A stretch of 29,917 nt of DNA, from the NCBI GenBank assembly GCA_964374025.1, contig CAYJWU010000008.1, positions 1 through 29,917 on the forward strand, in the 5' to 3' direction. Both the position numbers and the translations under genes were made by a program. This document shows positions 20,781-28,155 of the stretch, one piece after another. Numbering within the stretch: position 1 is the stretch's first letter; each line of letters starts with the position of its first letter. The notes beneath the pieces are model-generated. The model had not been told where the DNA came from. It was given only the letters and a program-made list of their open reading frames with translations, and did not search any database. The stretch comes from JBASTI01 sp964374025. Lineage in GTDB: Bacteria; Patescibacteriota; Minisyncoccia; Spechtbacterales; HO2-43-30.

Positions 20781-21542
20781 ATGGACAAGGTTCTCACAGC
20801 TCACGTGGTGGGGCGAAAAGATTTGACCGGCGATCTATTTATCCTGTGGCTTGAGCCGAAGACGAAAGAAAAATTTAGCTTCAAACCCGGACAGTACTGC
20901 ACAATAGGACTCTCTGATGAGGAAGGCAATTTTATGCTCGATTCGCGCGGCAAGCGTTTGCTTAGGGCATATTCCATAGTTTCCGCGCCGCACGAGGAGC
21001 ACCTCGAGCTTTTCGTGGAATTAGTTCCCGACGGGGAGCTGACGCCTCTTCTTCACAGGCTTAGAATAGGGGATAGTGTCAATTTGCTTCCCAAGCCAAA
21101 GGGCGTCTTCACCTTTGAGCCGCACTACAAAAATCACGTGATGATAGCTACTGTTACCGGAGTTGTTCCCTTTGTCAGCATAATTAGGGATTACCTGCAC
21201 AGAGGAATGTCTGGCCATAGATTTTTTGTGCTTCATGGCGCGAGCTACTATGATGAATTTGCGTATTATCGAGAGCTTTGCCGTGTAATAATTTACCGCC
21301 CAAGCGAAATCGCTTTAATTTATGTGCCGACTGTTTCTAGACCGCGAGAGGAAAGAAATAGATTGTGGTATGGATCTTGTGAAAGGGTAAATCTCATTGT
21401 CGAGAAACATTTGGATTGCTGGAATCTATCTATGGAAGATTCTCTTATCTACGTCTGCGGTCACCCCGGGATGATAGAAGATGTAAAAGCGCGCCTTTTG
21501 CCAAAGGGGTGGAAGGTGAAGGAAGAGAGATTTTGGAAGTGA
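20781..21542 (+). CDS. Ferredoxin/flavodoxin-NADP reductase-like flavoprotein
   Basis: 253 residues with the FNR fold. The N-terminal FAD-binding barrel includes FKPGQYCTIGL and the FAD motif RAYSIVSAP (from residue 62). The NAD(P)-binding half has ATVTGVVPFVSIIRDYL, corresponding to the GTGxxPF motif with the second Gly changed, and near the end YVCGHPGMIEDVKARL. It probably moves electrons between NAD(P)H and ferredoxin or flavodoxin. The C-terminus ends in aromatic FWK, typical of some bacterial FNRs. The start is set by AGGAGGTG 4 nt before ATG 20781. The stop overlaps the next ATG (TGATG), so the two genes are translationally coupled. Confidence 0.85.
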   Translation: MDKVLTAHVVGRKDLTGDLFILWLEPKTKEKFSFKPGQYCTIGLSDEEGNFMLDSRGKRLLRAYSIVSAPHEEHLELFVELVPDGELTPLLHRLRIGDSVNLLPKPKGVFTFEPHYKNHVMIATVTGVVPFVSIIRDYLHRGMSGHRFFVLHGASYYDEFAYYRELCRVIIYRPSEIALIYVPTVSRPREERNRLWYGSCERVNLIVEKHLDCWNLSMEDSLIYVCGHPGMIEDVKARLLPKGWKVKEERFWK

Positions 21543-21931
21543 TGATTTATGAACCTCGATTCATCAGCATTGCTGACTTCATATATTATGGCCGCAGGGG
21601 GGATCTTCGCCAAAAGACGCCCGGGGATATCGCGTGTCTATTAGGCGGCGGAACTTCTTACGCGCCTTGTTCCTTCGGGCTTTCGTACGCGATTTTTGCA
21701 AAAACCGTATTGTGCAATCCGGATAATCCCAATCCCTTTGACGCGGTATTTGAAGCAGTAAACGCCGGCGGCGACACAGACACCAACGCAAGCATAGTGG
21801 GCTCGCTTGTCGGCGCGCTGTATGGAACGAAAGCAATTCCCCAAGATTTCATAGATGCTTTGCCGGACAAAGAAGAAATACGCAAGCGCACGGAGAAGTT
21901 TTTCGAAGTATGTATGGCGAGAAAAATATAG
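21542..21931 (+). CDS. C-terminal half of an ADP-ribosylglycohydrolase (DraG/ARH family)
   Basis: 129 residues. The family's second metal motif is clear: NAGGDTDTNASIVGSLVGALYG (GGDTDTNA). The preceding part (TPGDIACLLGGGTSYAPCSFGLSYAIFAK) also fits the C-terminal half of the fold. The N-terminal half, which supplies the first set of magnesium-binding Asp residues, is missing; usual length is about 250-300. The gene is not obviously decaying: the frame is intact, it is coupled to the FNR gene by a TGATG overlap, and it is followed by a good terminator. It could be one part of a split enzyme, a binding domain or an old remnant. Confidence 0.75.
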   Translation: MIYEPRFISIADFIYYGRRGDLRQKTPGDIACLLGGGTSYAPCSFGLSYAIFAKTVLCNPDNPNPFDAVFEAVNAGGDTDTNASIVGSLVGALYGTKAIPQDFIDALPDKEEIRKRTEKFFEVCMARKI

Positions 21932-21935
21932 TCAC

Positions 21936-21969
21936 AATCGGGTCATTTGCAATGGCCCGATTTTATTTT
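21936..21969 (+). terminator. Intrinsic terminator after the half-DraG gene
   Basis: Stem AATCGGG / CCCGATT (21936-21942 and 21956-21962), extended by a T-G wobble and CAT/ATG, followed by TTTATTTTA. Its loop and tail double as the promoter of the next gene. Confidence 0.85.
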
Positions 21970-21974
21970 ATAAT
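21947..21974 (+). promoter_or_regulatory. Promoter embedded in the preceding terminator; leaderless start for the HAD gene
   Basis: TTGCAA (21947-21952), 16-bp spacer, perfect TATAAT (21969-21974). The ATG begins after 6 more bases, where transcription itself should start, so the mRNA should be leaderless. No Shine-Dalgarno exists. Confidence 0.7.
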
Positions 21975-21980
21975 ACAAAG

Positions 21981-22670
21981 ATGAACCGTAAGCAAAAACT
22001 CGCGGTGTTTGACATAGACGGGACAATTTTTCGCTCGTCGCTTTTGATTGAGCTTGTAGAGAGGATGGTTGAAGAGGGTTTGTTATCCGAGAGAGTGCGA
22101 TCTATTTATAGCGAAGAGTACCAGAAGTGGCTGGATCGCAGGGGCTCATACGGCGACTATATCGGAAAAGTTGTTGAGGCGTATGTTAGAAATATCAGGG
22201 GCGTGCGGCTGTGCGATGCCATGGAAATTGCGGAGCGGCTGATGCTTTTTCACAAAAATAGAGTTTATACATATACAAGAGATCTTATTATGAAATTGAA
22301 AAAAACACATTTTTTACTTGCAATTTCCCACTCGCCGTATCATGTCGTGGAGCCGTTTTGCAGGGAATGGGGATTTCAAAAAGTATATGCTATGATGTAC
22401 GAAATAGACGATAAGGAGATTTTTACAGGTATCGTGGAGCATGAAGATTTTATGAAGCGGAAGGATAAAGTGCTTGCGAGGGCGGTAGCTAAAGAAAATC
22501 TTACGCTCAAGGGGTCTGTCGGCGTGGGGGATTCGGAGTCGGATATTCCCATGCTCAAAATGGTCTCGCGCGCGATTGCGTTTAACCCAAACAGAAAACT
22601 TTACGAGGCGGCAAAGAGAAATAGATGGGAAGTCATCGTCGAGAGAAAAGATATGATTTACAAACTATGA
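21981..22670 (+). CDS. HAD-superfamily phosphatase, SerB-like (subclass IB)
   Basis: 229 residues. Motif I is FDIDGT (nucleophile Asp11, acid/base Asp13). A helical cap (about 20-95) follows; motif II is the Ser in LLAISHSPY; motif III is GVGDSESDIPML (near 180-190), typical of phosphoserine-phosphatase-like HAD enzymes. The substrate cannot be told. The frame is open upstream, but ATG 21981 is chosen because the HAD strand starts 6 residues later and a TATAAT box ends 6 nt before it. It overlaps the nuclease gene by ATGA. Confidence 0.88.
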   Translation: MNRKQKLAVFDIDGTIFRSSLLIELVERMVEEGLLSERVRSIYSEEYQKWLDRRGSYGDYIGKVVEAYVRNIRGVRLCDAMEIAERLMLFHKNRVYTYTRDLIMKLKKTHFLLAISHSPYHVVEPFCREWGFQKVYAMMYEIDDKEIFTGIVEHEDFMKRKDKVLARAVAKENLTLKGSVGVGDSESDIPMLKMVSRAIAFNPNRKLYEAAKRNRWEVIVERKDMIYKL

Positions 22671-23350
22671 TCCGTTTATCACCATCAACACTAAGCTTGT
22701 ACAAAGAATGCCCTAGATGTTTTTGGCTGCAATTGAATGAGAAGGTTGCGCGGCCGCGGGGTATTTTCCCATCGCTTCCCGGGGGCATGGATATTGTAAT
22801 TAAAAAATACTTTGATAAATATAGGGGGTCTTTGCCGCCGGAGCTTACGGGAAAGATTGACGGAGTTTTGATGGATGATATGGCACTGCTTAATAAATGG
22901 CGCAACTGGAGGTCAGGACTTGAGTATTATGACAAAGAGCGGGATGCCGTACTTTTCGGCGCCATTGACGATTGTCTTATAAATAAGACATATTATATGC
23001 CGCTAGACTATAAGACCAGGGGGTTTCCACCGCAAGAAGGAGCAAGCGAAGTTTATTATCAGCATCAATTAGACGCTTACGCGCTCTTGTTTTCTGAAAA
23101 CGGTTACAAAGCGGGGGATCATGGGTATCTTGTTTATTATTACCCGAAGGTTGTAAAAGAAAACGGAGCCGTGGATTTTGAAGTAAAACCAATAAAGATA
23201 GAGATAAATATAGAAAGAATACGCAAAATGTTTGTGGAGGCGGTGGAGTTACTGAAAGGGGATTTGCCTTCGGAGCATTCTTATGGTAGAAATGGTTCTG
23301 CGATGTGCGAATTCGGCACATGGCACAAGCTTGCGATGGAGTTTGACTAA
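22667..23350 (+). CDS. PD-(D/E)XK family nuclease (RecB-like domain)
   Basis: 227 residues. The start SPSTLSLYKECPRCFWLQ matches the first helix of the RecB/Cas4-like PD-(D/E)XK superfamily (S-x6-C-P-R-x-F/Y pattern). The active site is GAIDDCL (Asp near 100) followed by LDYKTRG (Asp/Lys near 112-114), then a conserved YYQHQLDAYALLF helix. Cys15 and Cys18 lie close together and another Cys is near the C-terminus; a Cas4/AddB-like iron-sulfur site would need four, and only a partial set is visible. The ATG overlaps the HAD gene's stop, so they are co-translated. No CRISPR or other cas genes are near. Confidence 0.8.
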   Translation: MIRLSPSTLSLYKECPRCFWLQLNEKVARPRGIFPSLPGGMDIVIKKYFDKYRGSLPPELTGKIDGVLMDDMALLNKWRNWRSGLEYYDKERDAVLFGAIDDCLINKTYYMPLDYKTRGFPPQEGASEVYYQHQLDAYALLFSENGYKAGDHGYLVYYYPKVVKENGAVDFEVKPIKIEINIERIRKMFVEAVELLKGDLPSEHSYGRNGSAMCEFGTWHKLAMEFD

Positions 23351-23377
23351 GAACGTTAACAACAAAAGGAGGTTTTT

Positions 23378-24721
23378 ATGCTGGATCGTTATACGCTGAA
23401 GCCGATGAAAGAGCTTTGGCATCCGCAGACCAAATTTCAGTTTTGGCACAATACGGAATGCGCGTGGCTGAAAGCTAGAGTTGCGTTTGGCGAGGTTCCC
23501 AAAGAAGCTCTTAAATCCGCGGAATCGGTGAAAGTCACAAGCGCTATATTAAAGCGCGTAAAAGAGCTTGAGGAAGAGTATGACCAGGATATGAATGCTT
23601 TCGTGGTCGCGATACAAGAGCAAATGGGGGAGTGGGCAAGCGAATATCACAAGCGCATCACTTCCTATGACACAGAGGACCCCGCGCTTGTGCTGATGTT
23701 GCGCGCGGCTGTTATGCTCATAGCCGGCGAGGCGGCCAACCTTGAAGGCAAGTTGCGCCAAAAGGCGCTTGAGCACAAGTGGACTCTAATGATAGGGCGC
23801 ACGCACGGACAGTACGCGGAGCCGACAACCTTCGGGCATTTGTTGATGGTATACGCGGAGGCAATCCGTCGAAGTATTGAGCGGCTGGAATTTGTCCTGG
23901 ACCACGAATTGAGCGAAGGAAAAATGTCGGGCCCGGTCGGTATGTACGGCGAGATCAATCCCGCAATGGAAGAAAAGGCGCTTTCGTATATGGGACTAAA
24001 GCCGGCTAAAGCCGAGACTCAAATTCTTCAGAGAGACAGGCATGCGGCGGTTGTAGCGGCGCTTGCGATTCTTGCAGGTACAATTGAGCAGATGGCGAGA
24101 ACTTTTTGGGAGATGATGCGATCTGATGTCGGCGAATTGCGTGAATGGCGAAAACCGAACCAGCGTGGATCGAGCTCTATGGCATGGAAGAGGAATCCAA
24201 TCCTGATGGAGCGCCTTGAGGGATTGCCAAGATTGATTCGCGGACTCCTGCTTGCGCAAATGGAGAGCATCGCGACTCCCGAAAGTAGAGATATTTCCCA
24301 ATCCATTGTGGAGCGGCATACTTTTCCCGATGCCACAAGCTTGGCGCATTACGCCGTGGTGCGCATGGCGCTTTGCATTGAACGCATGGAGGTTTTCCCC
24401 AAGAAAATGCTTCGGAATCTTGCAAATACGCAGGGCGTCTGGGCAGGCCAAAGAGTGCAGACCGCGTTAATGGAGGCAGGGGTGCCTTATGACGTTGCTT
24501 ATAAATACATCCAAGTCGCGGGCTTTAAAGCGATTGACGAGGAAACTCCCATGATTGAAATTCTGTGCGAACTTCCTCTCTCTGATGAAGGCGAGCGCGC
24601 CGCTGCGGATATTTTGGGGTATGTGCCTCTGGCAAATTTCTTCGAACCCATACCATACATAAGGATAGGGCTCGAGCATATCTTCAGCAATAGCCAAGCA
24701 AAGCACAAAGATCTCGCGTAG
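23378..24721 (+). CDS. purB: Adenylosuccinate lyase
   Basis: 447 residues. It splits adenylosuccinate to AMP and fumarate and, in full pathways, SAICAR to AICAR. Fumarase/aspartase superfamily signatures are present: IGRTHGQYAEPTTFGH (with the His of the THGQ motif), SGPVGMYGEIN, and the flexible signature loop RGSSSMAWKRNP (about 262-273), which is normally GSSAMPxKxNP. Start set by AAAGGAGG 5-6 nt upstream. With purD on the window's other strand, purine metabolism genes are present but scattered. AMP formation from IMP salvage may be its main role here (inference). Confidence 0.95.
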   Translation: MLDRYTLKPMKELWHPQTKFQFWHNTECAWLKARVAFGEVPKEALKSAESVKVTSAILKRVKELEEEYDQDMNAFVVAIQEQMGEWASEYHKRITSYDTEDPALVLMLRAAVMLIAGEAANLEGKLRQKALEHKWTLMIGRTHGQYAEPTTFGHLLMVYAEAIRRSIERLEFVLDHELSEGKMSGPVGMYGEINPAMEEKALSYMGLKPAKAETQILQRDRHAAVVAALAILAGTIEQMARTFWEMMRSDVGELREWRKPNQRGSSSMAWKRNPILMERLEGLPRLIRGLLLAQMESIATPESRDISQSIVERHTFPDATSLAHYAVVRMALCIERMEVFPKKMLRNLANTQGVWAGQRVQTALMEAGVPYDVAYKYIQVAGFKAIDEETPMIEILCELPLSDEGERAAADILGYVPLANFFEPIPYIRIGLEHIFSNSQAKHKDLA

Positions 24722-24733
24722 CGAGATCTTTTT
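24707..24733 (+). terminator. Terminator overlapping the end of purB
   Basis: Perfect 11-bp stem AAAGATCTCGC-gta-GCGAGATCTTT (24707-24731). The loop and right arm contain the purB TAG stop (24719-24721), and the left arm encodes the last codons. T run follows. Confidence 0.92.
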
Positions 24734-24753
24734 ATTTATGGTAAATTATAAGT

Positions 24754-26007
24754 ATGCTTGATATTAAATTCATTCGCGAAAATCCGGAGGTTGTAAAGGG
24801 CGCTGTGAAGAAAAAGTTTATGGAGGTGGATATTGACCGCATTTTGGAATTGGATAAAAAGGGGCGTGATACCCTGCAGGTTGTAGAACTTCTGCGCGCG
24901 GAGCAGAATAAAGCATCGCGCGCGATAAGCGTTGAGAAGGACGCGGAGGTAAGAGAGGAGGTGATTTACAAGATGCGCGACGTCAAGGAAAATCTTCAGG
25001 ACACCGAAGCATCTTTGGAAAAAATTGAGGATGAGCTGAATGGCTTATTGAAACTGGTCCCAAATATTCCATTTCCCGAAGCGCCAGTCGGCCTGGACGA
25101 TAAGGCAAATGTTGTGCTGCGGGAAGTCGGCGCGAGAAGCAAATTTTCTTTTGAACCCAAGGACTATATGACTCTCGCGGAATCGCATGACTGGATTGAC
25201 ATTGAGCGAGCGGCAAAAGTTTCCGGCAGCCGCTTTGGATATATCAAAGGGGATTTGGCGCAGCTTGAGTTTGCGATTGTTAGATATGCTTTTGATATTT
25301 TAACAAAGGAAGGATTTATTCCTGTTTTGCCGCCCGTATTGATTAAGCCCGAATATATGGATGCGATGGGATTTCTGCACGGTGAGGCGGCAGATGATGT
25401 GTATTATTTAGAAAAGGACAAATTATATTTAGTCGGCACATCGGAGCAGGCAATCGGCCCCATGCACGCGGGGGAAGTATTCAAGGAAGAAGATTTGCCG
25501 CGGAGGTACGTCGGCTTCTCCACTTGTTTCCGCAGGGAAGCCGGCTCATATGGCAGAGACACAAAAGGTATTCTACGGGTGCACCAGTTTGATAAAGTTG
25601 AAATGGTCGTGTTTTGCCACCCCGATAAATCTCGCGATGAACATAAATACTTGCTTTCACTGAACGAAAAAATGATGCGGGAGCTGAAATTGCCATACAG
25701 AGTGGTGCATATTTCAACCGGCGATATGGGCCTTGCAAAGGCAGAGCAGTTTGATATCGAAACGTGGATACCATCGGAAGTAAGATACCGCGAAACACAC
25801 TCGGCAAGCAATATTACGGATTTTCAAGCCCGACGCCTCGACATTAAATTTGGAAAGGATCGCAAGTATGTCCACATGCTGAACGACACGGTTTTTGCTA
25901 TAGGCCGCATACTTATAGCGATAATTGAAAATTATCAAACAAAAGACGGCGAAGTTATGGTTCCAAAAGTTTTGCAGGGTTATTTGGGGAAGAAAAAGAT
26001 AAAATAA
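24754..26007 (+). CDS. serS: Seryl-tRNA synthetase
   Basis: Class II aminoacyl-tRNA synthetase, 417 residues. The N-terminal coiled-coil arm that binds the long variable arm of tRNA-Ser spans about 30-100. Motif 2 is CFRREAGSYGRDTKGILRVHQF (from about 256); motif 3 is NDTVFAIGRILIAIIENYQ (from about 375), where most bacteria have NGSGLAVGR, so the active-site loop differs. ATG 24754 starts directly at the family's usual MLDIKFIRENPE. There is no Shine-Dalgarno; an AT-rich TAAATTATAAGT box lies immediately upstream, so the mRNA may be leaderless. ftsQ follows after 2 nt. Confidence 0.95.
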   Translation: MLDIKFIRENPEVVKGAVKKKFMEVDIDRILELDKKGRDTLQVVELLRAEQNKASRAISVEKDAEVREEVIYKMRDVKENLQDTEASLEKIEDELNGLLKLVPNIPFPEAPVGLDDKANVVLREVGARSKFSFEPKDYMTLAESHDWIDIERAAKVSGSRFGYIKGDLAQLEFAIVRYAFDILTKEGFIPVLPPVLIKPEYMDAMGFLHGEAADDVYYLEKDKLYLVGTSEQAIGPMHAGEVFKEEDLPRRYVGFSTCFRREAGSYGRDTKGILRVHQFDKVEMVVFCHPDKSRDEHKYLLSLNEKMMRELKLPYRVVHISTGDMGLAKAEQFDIETWIPSEVRYRETHSASNITDFQARRLDIKFGKDRKYVHMLNDTVFAIGRILIAIIENYQTKDGEVMVPKVLQGYLGKKKIK

Positions 26008-26009
26008 AA

Positions 26010-26843
26010 ATGACCCGCCCAAAACATAATGTAGTTGTCGGCCGCTATAGCCGACCCGGAAAAAGAGCGCGGCATTTTAATTTTCGCGTCAGTAAAAAGA
26101 TTTTTTATTTTTTAATCCCGGTTATTATTCTAGGGGGGATTTTTTATTTTTTATTTATTTCCGGTAGGTTTGAGGTAAAAGAGGTTAATATATCGGGCTT
26201 AAAAGCGGTGAACGAGGAGGAGGTGCGGAAGCTGATAAATGATGTTTTGGCTCCAAAAAAATTCGGGGTCCTGAAATCAAAAAATCACTTTCTTCTGTCA
26301 AGGGATAAATTGCAGAGTTCGATTTTATCCTCAATACACAAAATAGGCAGCGTTCGAATAGAAAAAACAACGGATGCGCTTAATATCGCGATAGAGGAGC
26401 GTGAAGCAATCGGTATTTGGTGCAAGGGGAGCGATTGTTTTTATTTTGATAAGAAGGGAATAATTTTTGAGGAATCGCCCAAAAGTTCCGGCTCGCTCTT
26501 TATATCAATAGAAGATATGCGCAACATGGAAACGAATCTTGGGAGCGCTGTTTTGAGTGAGCCAGAGGTTGTTTTGGCCGAAGATTCGCAAAGATTGTTG
26601 AGGGGTAATTTTCCATTTTCCGCGGTAACAATTGTAATTACAGCGGATGGGGAGTATGAACTTTTGACTACGGAGGGCTGGCGGGTGCTTTTGAATAAAA
26701 ACGATGGGCTGGAGTATCAGCTCTCAAACCTAAAGTATGTCATTGACGAAAAAATAAAGACGCGCCGTGGAGAGTTGGAATATGTTGATCTGCGCCTCGG
26801 GAACAGGGTTTACTATAAGTATACCGCGGAAACTATTGACTAA
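26010..26843 (+). CDS. ftsQ: FtsQ/DivIB-like cell-division protein
   Basis: 277 residues: a basic cytoplasmic N-terminus, one membrane helix (about 29-50, IFYFLIPVIILGGIFYFLFI), then a POTRA domain (about 53-125, GRFEVKEVNISGLKAVNEEEVRKLI) and an FtsQ beta domain ending with a strand-rich tail (ELEYVDLRLGNRVYYKY). In the divisome FtsQ bridges FtsA/FtsK-side proteins to FtsB and FtsL outside the membrane. It begins 2 nt after serS without its own Shine-Dalgarno, so it is probably read by re-initiation. It is not in a mur/fts cluster here, unlike the usual order. Confidence 0.85.
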   Translation: MTRPKHNVVVGRYSRPGKRARHFNFRVSKKIFYFLIPVIILGGIFYFLFISGRFEVKEVNISGLKAVNEEEVRKLINDVLAPKKFGVLKSKNHFLLSRDKLQSSILSSIHKIGSVRIEKTTDALNIAIEEREAIGIWCKGSDCFYFDKKGIIFEESPKSSGSLFISIEDMRNMETNLGSAVLSEPEVVLAEDSQRLLRGNFPFSAVTIVITADGEYELLTTEGWRVLLNKNDGLEYQLSNLKYVIDEKIKTRRGELEYVDLRLGNRVYYKYTAETID

Positions 26844-26864
26844 ATTATATAATTGTGATACACT
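26836..26864 (+). promoter_or_regulatory. Promoter of the zinc-finger/coiled-coil gene
   Basis: TTGACT (26836-26841, overlapping the ftsQ stop), 17-bp spacer, TACACT (26859-26864), then a leader with GGAGG (26884-26888 region) 7 nt before the GTG start. Confidence 0.65.
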
Positions 26865-26894
26865 GTCGGTATCCTGAAATTTGGAGGTTTTGCG

Positions 26895-27572
26895 GTGGTA
26901 CGTGTCGTCGTTTTCCGAAGGGAAACATGCCTAATCCCAGGATGCCCGGCAGGTATTGTAACGGCGAAGCATTACGCACGCTATCATGGCATTCGCGTGA
27001 CAGATTACTGCAATTCTGTTGAGGCCGTTGCGGGCCGATATTACTACTGCAAGGAGCCCGGCGATGTTCATCGAGGGGTGAGAGCGAGCAGCACGCACGA
27101 ATTCATGATTCATCTGCTGGATATGCACCAGGAGCTTTTCCTCCGCGATGAACAAGCCGTTGTCACCGAGAGTCCAGAAAAGGAAAGTGCAGAAGTGGAA
27201 CGGGAAGTTGATCCGGAGAGGTCGCTTGGCAATGCGGTCGTAAGCGTCATAAAAGAAGTCTTTGACCATCTATCCGTTCAGCGGCACAATGCCGAGGCCG
27301 AAGCAGAGCGCCTTAGGATTGAGGTGGACGCTCTAAGAGAGAAATTGCGGAGCGTCACCGAAAGTAACGTGAAACTGGAGCTCGCCAATGCGGAATTGAC
27401 AGACAAAAACTTCGAGAAGGCGCAAAAAATAGACAACCTAATCAATGAAAATTCCCGGCTCGTGAAGGATAACAGAGAGATGAATAACGAAATGCTTCGT
27501 GTGCGCAACGGCGCGAAGTTGGCGAGCGAATTCCGGGCGGCTCATGGAGAACTTCAAGGCAGAAGAAGCTAG
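26895..27572 (+). CDS. Zinc-finger and coiled-coil protein of unknown function
   Basis: 225 residues starting at GTG 26895, with GGAGG 7 nt upstream. A C2H2-like finger is at Cys12-x4-Cys17-x8-His26-x4-His31 (CLIPGC...HYARYH). A second candidate metal site uses Cys39, Cys52 and His59, His68, His73 or His78 (YYYCKEPGDVH...HEFMIHLLDMH). After an acidic linker (about 95-120), residues 135-210 form a long heptad-like coiled coil (AEAERLRIEVDALREKLRSV...). It may bind nucleic acid through the fingers and oligomerise through the coil (inference). I recognise no named family. Monocistronic. Confidence 0.75.
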   Translation: MVRVVVFRRETCLIPGCPAGIVTAKHYARYHGIRVTDYCNSVEAVAGRYYYCKEPGDVHRGVRASSTHEFMIHLLDMHQELFLRDEQAVVTESPEKESAEVEREVDPERSLGNAVVSVIKEVFDHLSVQRHNAEAEAERLRIEVDALREKLRSVTESNVKLELANAELTDKNFEKAQKIDNLINENSRLVKDNREMNNEMLRVRNGAKLASEFRAAHGELQGRRS

Positions 27573-27601
27573 GGCGGGTCAATTAAAATGACCCGACCTA
27601 G
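27569..27601. repeat. 33-nt hairpin at the 3' end of the zinc-finger gene
   Basis: CTAGG-g-CGGGTCA (27569-27581) pairs with TGACCCG-a-CCTAG (27589-27601) around a 7-nt A/T loop. It spans the TAG stop and has no T run. The core CGGGTCA...TGACCCG recurs in the terminator 55 nt further on. Confidence 0.75.
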
Positions 27602-27636
27602 ATCGGATCATAGCTGTCATCCCAAGAATTTTGCGG

Positions 27637-27671
27637 AATCGGGTCACCTAAAAATGACCCGATTTTATTTT
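27637..27671 (+). terminator. Intrinsic terminator before convergent rplU
   Basis: Perfect 10-bp stem AATCGGGTCA / TGACCCGATT (27637-27646 and 27655-27664) with an 8-nt loop, followed by TTATTTT. It ends inside the last codons of rplU on the opposite strand. Confidence 0.88.
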
Positions 27672-28120
27672 GCCTTCGTGGATGCTTTCCTTTTCGCCGT
27701 TTTATTTGTTGCGGTCGGAACTTTCTTTTTGGCGGCGATGGCGGTACTTTTCTTGGGGGATGGTCTCTTTTTGGCAACTTTAACTTCTCCTTCTGGCTTT
27801 GCAGCGGTTACGGTCTCCTTACCTATGCTCAAAATTTCAACTTCTGTAAAAAGTTGTCTATGGCCTTGCTTTTTGTGGTAGCGCTTCTTGGGCTTATACT
27901 TATAGACAATTATTTTTTCGCCTTTTCCGTGGCGCAAAACTTTTGCCTTGATATTGTACCCGTTCACATGCGGCGTGCCGAGCACGGTCTCCTTGTCCGA
28001 AACAAGGAGCGCAACAAAAACAACGCCGCTGCCCTCTGGGGCATCAAGTTTCTCCACCTTTATTTTGTCGCCTGCACGCACAATATATTGCTTTCCGCCT
28101 GTTTTGATTATCGCAAACAT
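27665..28120 (-). CDS. rplU: 50S ribosomal protein L21 with a basic C-terminal tail
   Basis: Residues 1-102 are L21 (MFAIIKTGGKQYIVRAGDKI at the start, YKYKPKKRYHKKQGHRQLFTEV near 73-94), which binds 23S rRNA. Residues 103-151 are an Ala/Lys/Thr/Pro-rich tail (about a third basic) beyond the usual 103-residue length, probably an rRNA-contacting extension. Start at ATG 28120 without Shine-Dalgarno; a -10-like box ends 6 nt before it. rpmA, the usual partner, is absent downstream. Confidence 0.93.
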   Translation of the reverse strand: MFAIIKTGGKQYIVRAGDKIKVEKLDAPEGSGVVFVALLVSDKETVLGTPHVNGYNIKAKVLRHGKGEKIIVYKYKPKKRYHKKQGHRQLFTEVEILSIGKETVTAAKPEGEVKVAKKRPSPKKSTAIAAKKKVPTATNKTAKRKASTKAK

Positions 28121-28126
28121 AACAGT

Positions 28127-28155
28127 ACACTAGCATCTAATGCTTACCGCGTCAA
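28127..28155 (-). promoter_or_regulatory. Possible promoter giving leaderless rplU mRNA
   Basis: Minus strand: TTGACG (28155-28150), 17-bp spacer, weak -10 TAGTGT (28132-28127), then 6 nt to ATG 28120. Confidence 0.45.

Noticed and set aside
22667..23350. Cas4-like nuclease as part of a CRISPR system
   Set aside because: No other cas gene and no array of regularly spaced direct repeats is seen in the window; only a partial set of cysteines is present.
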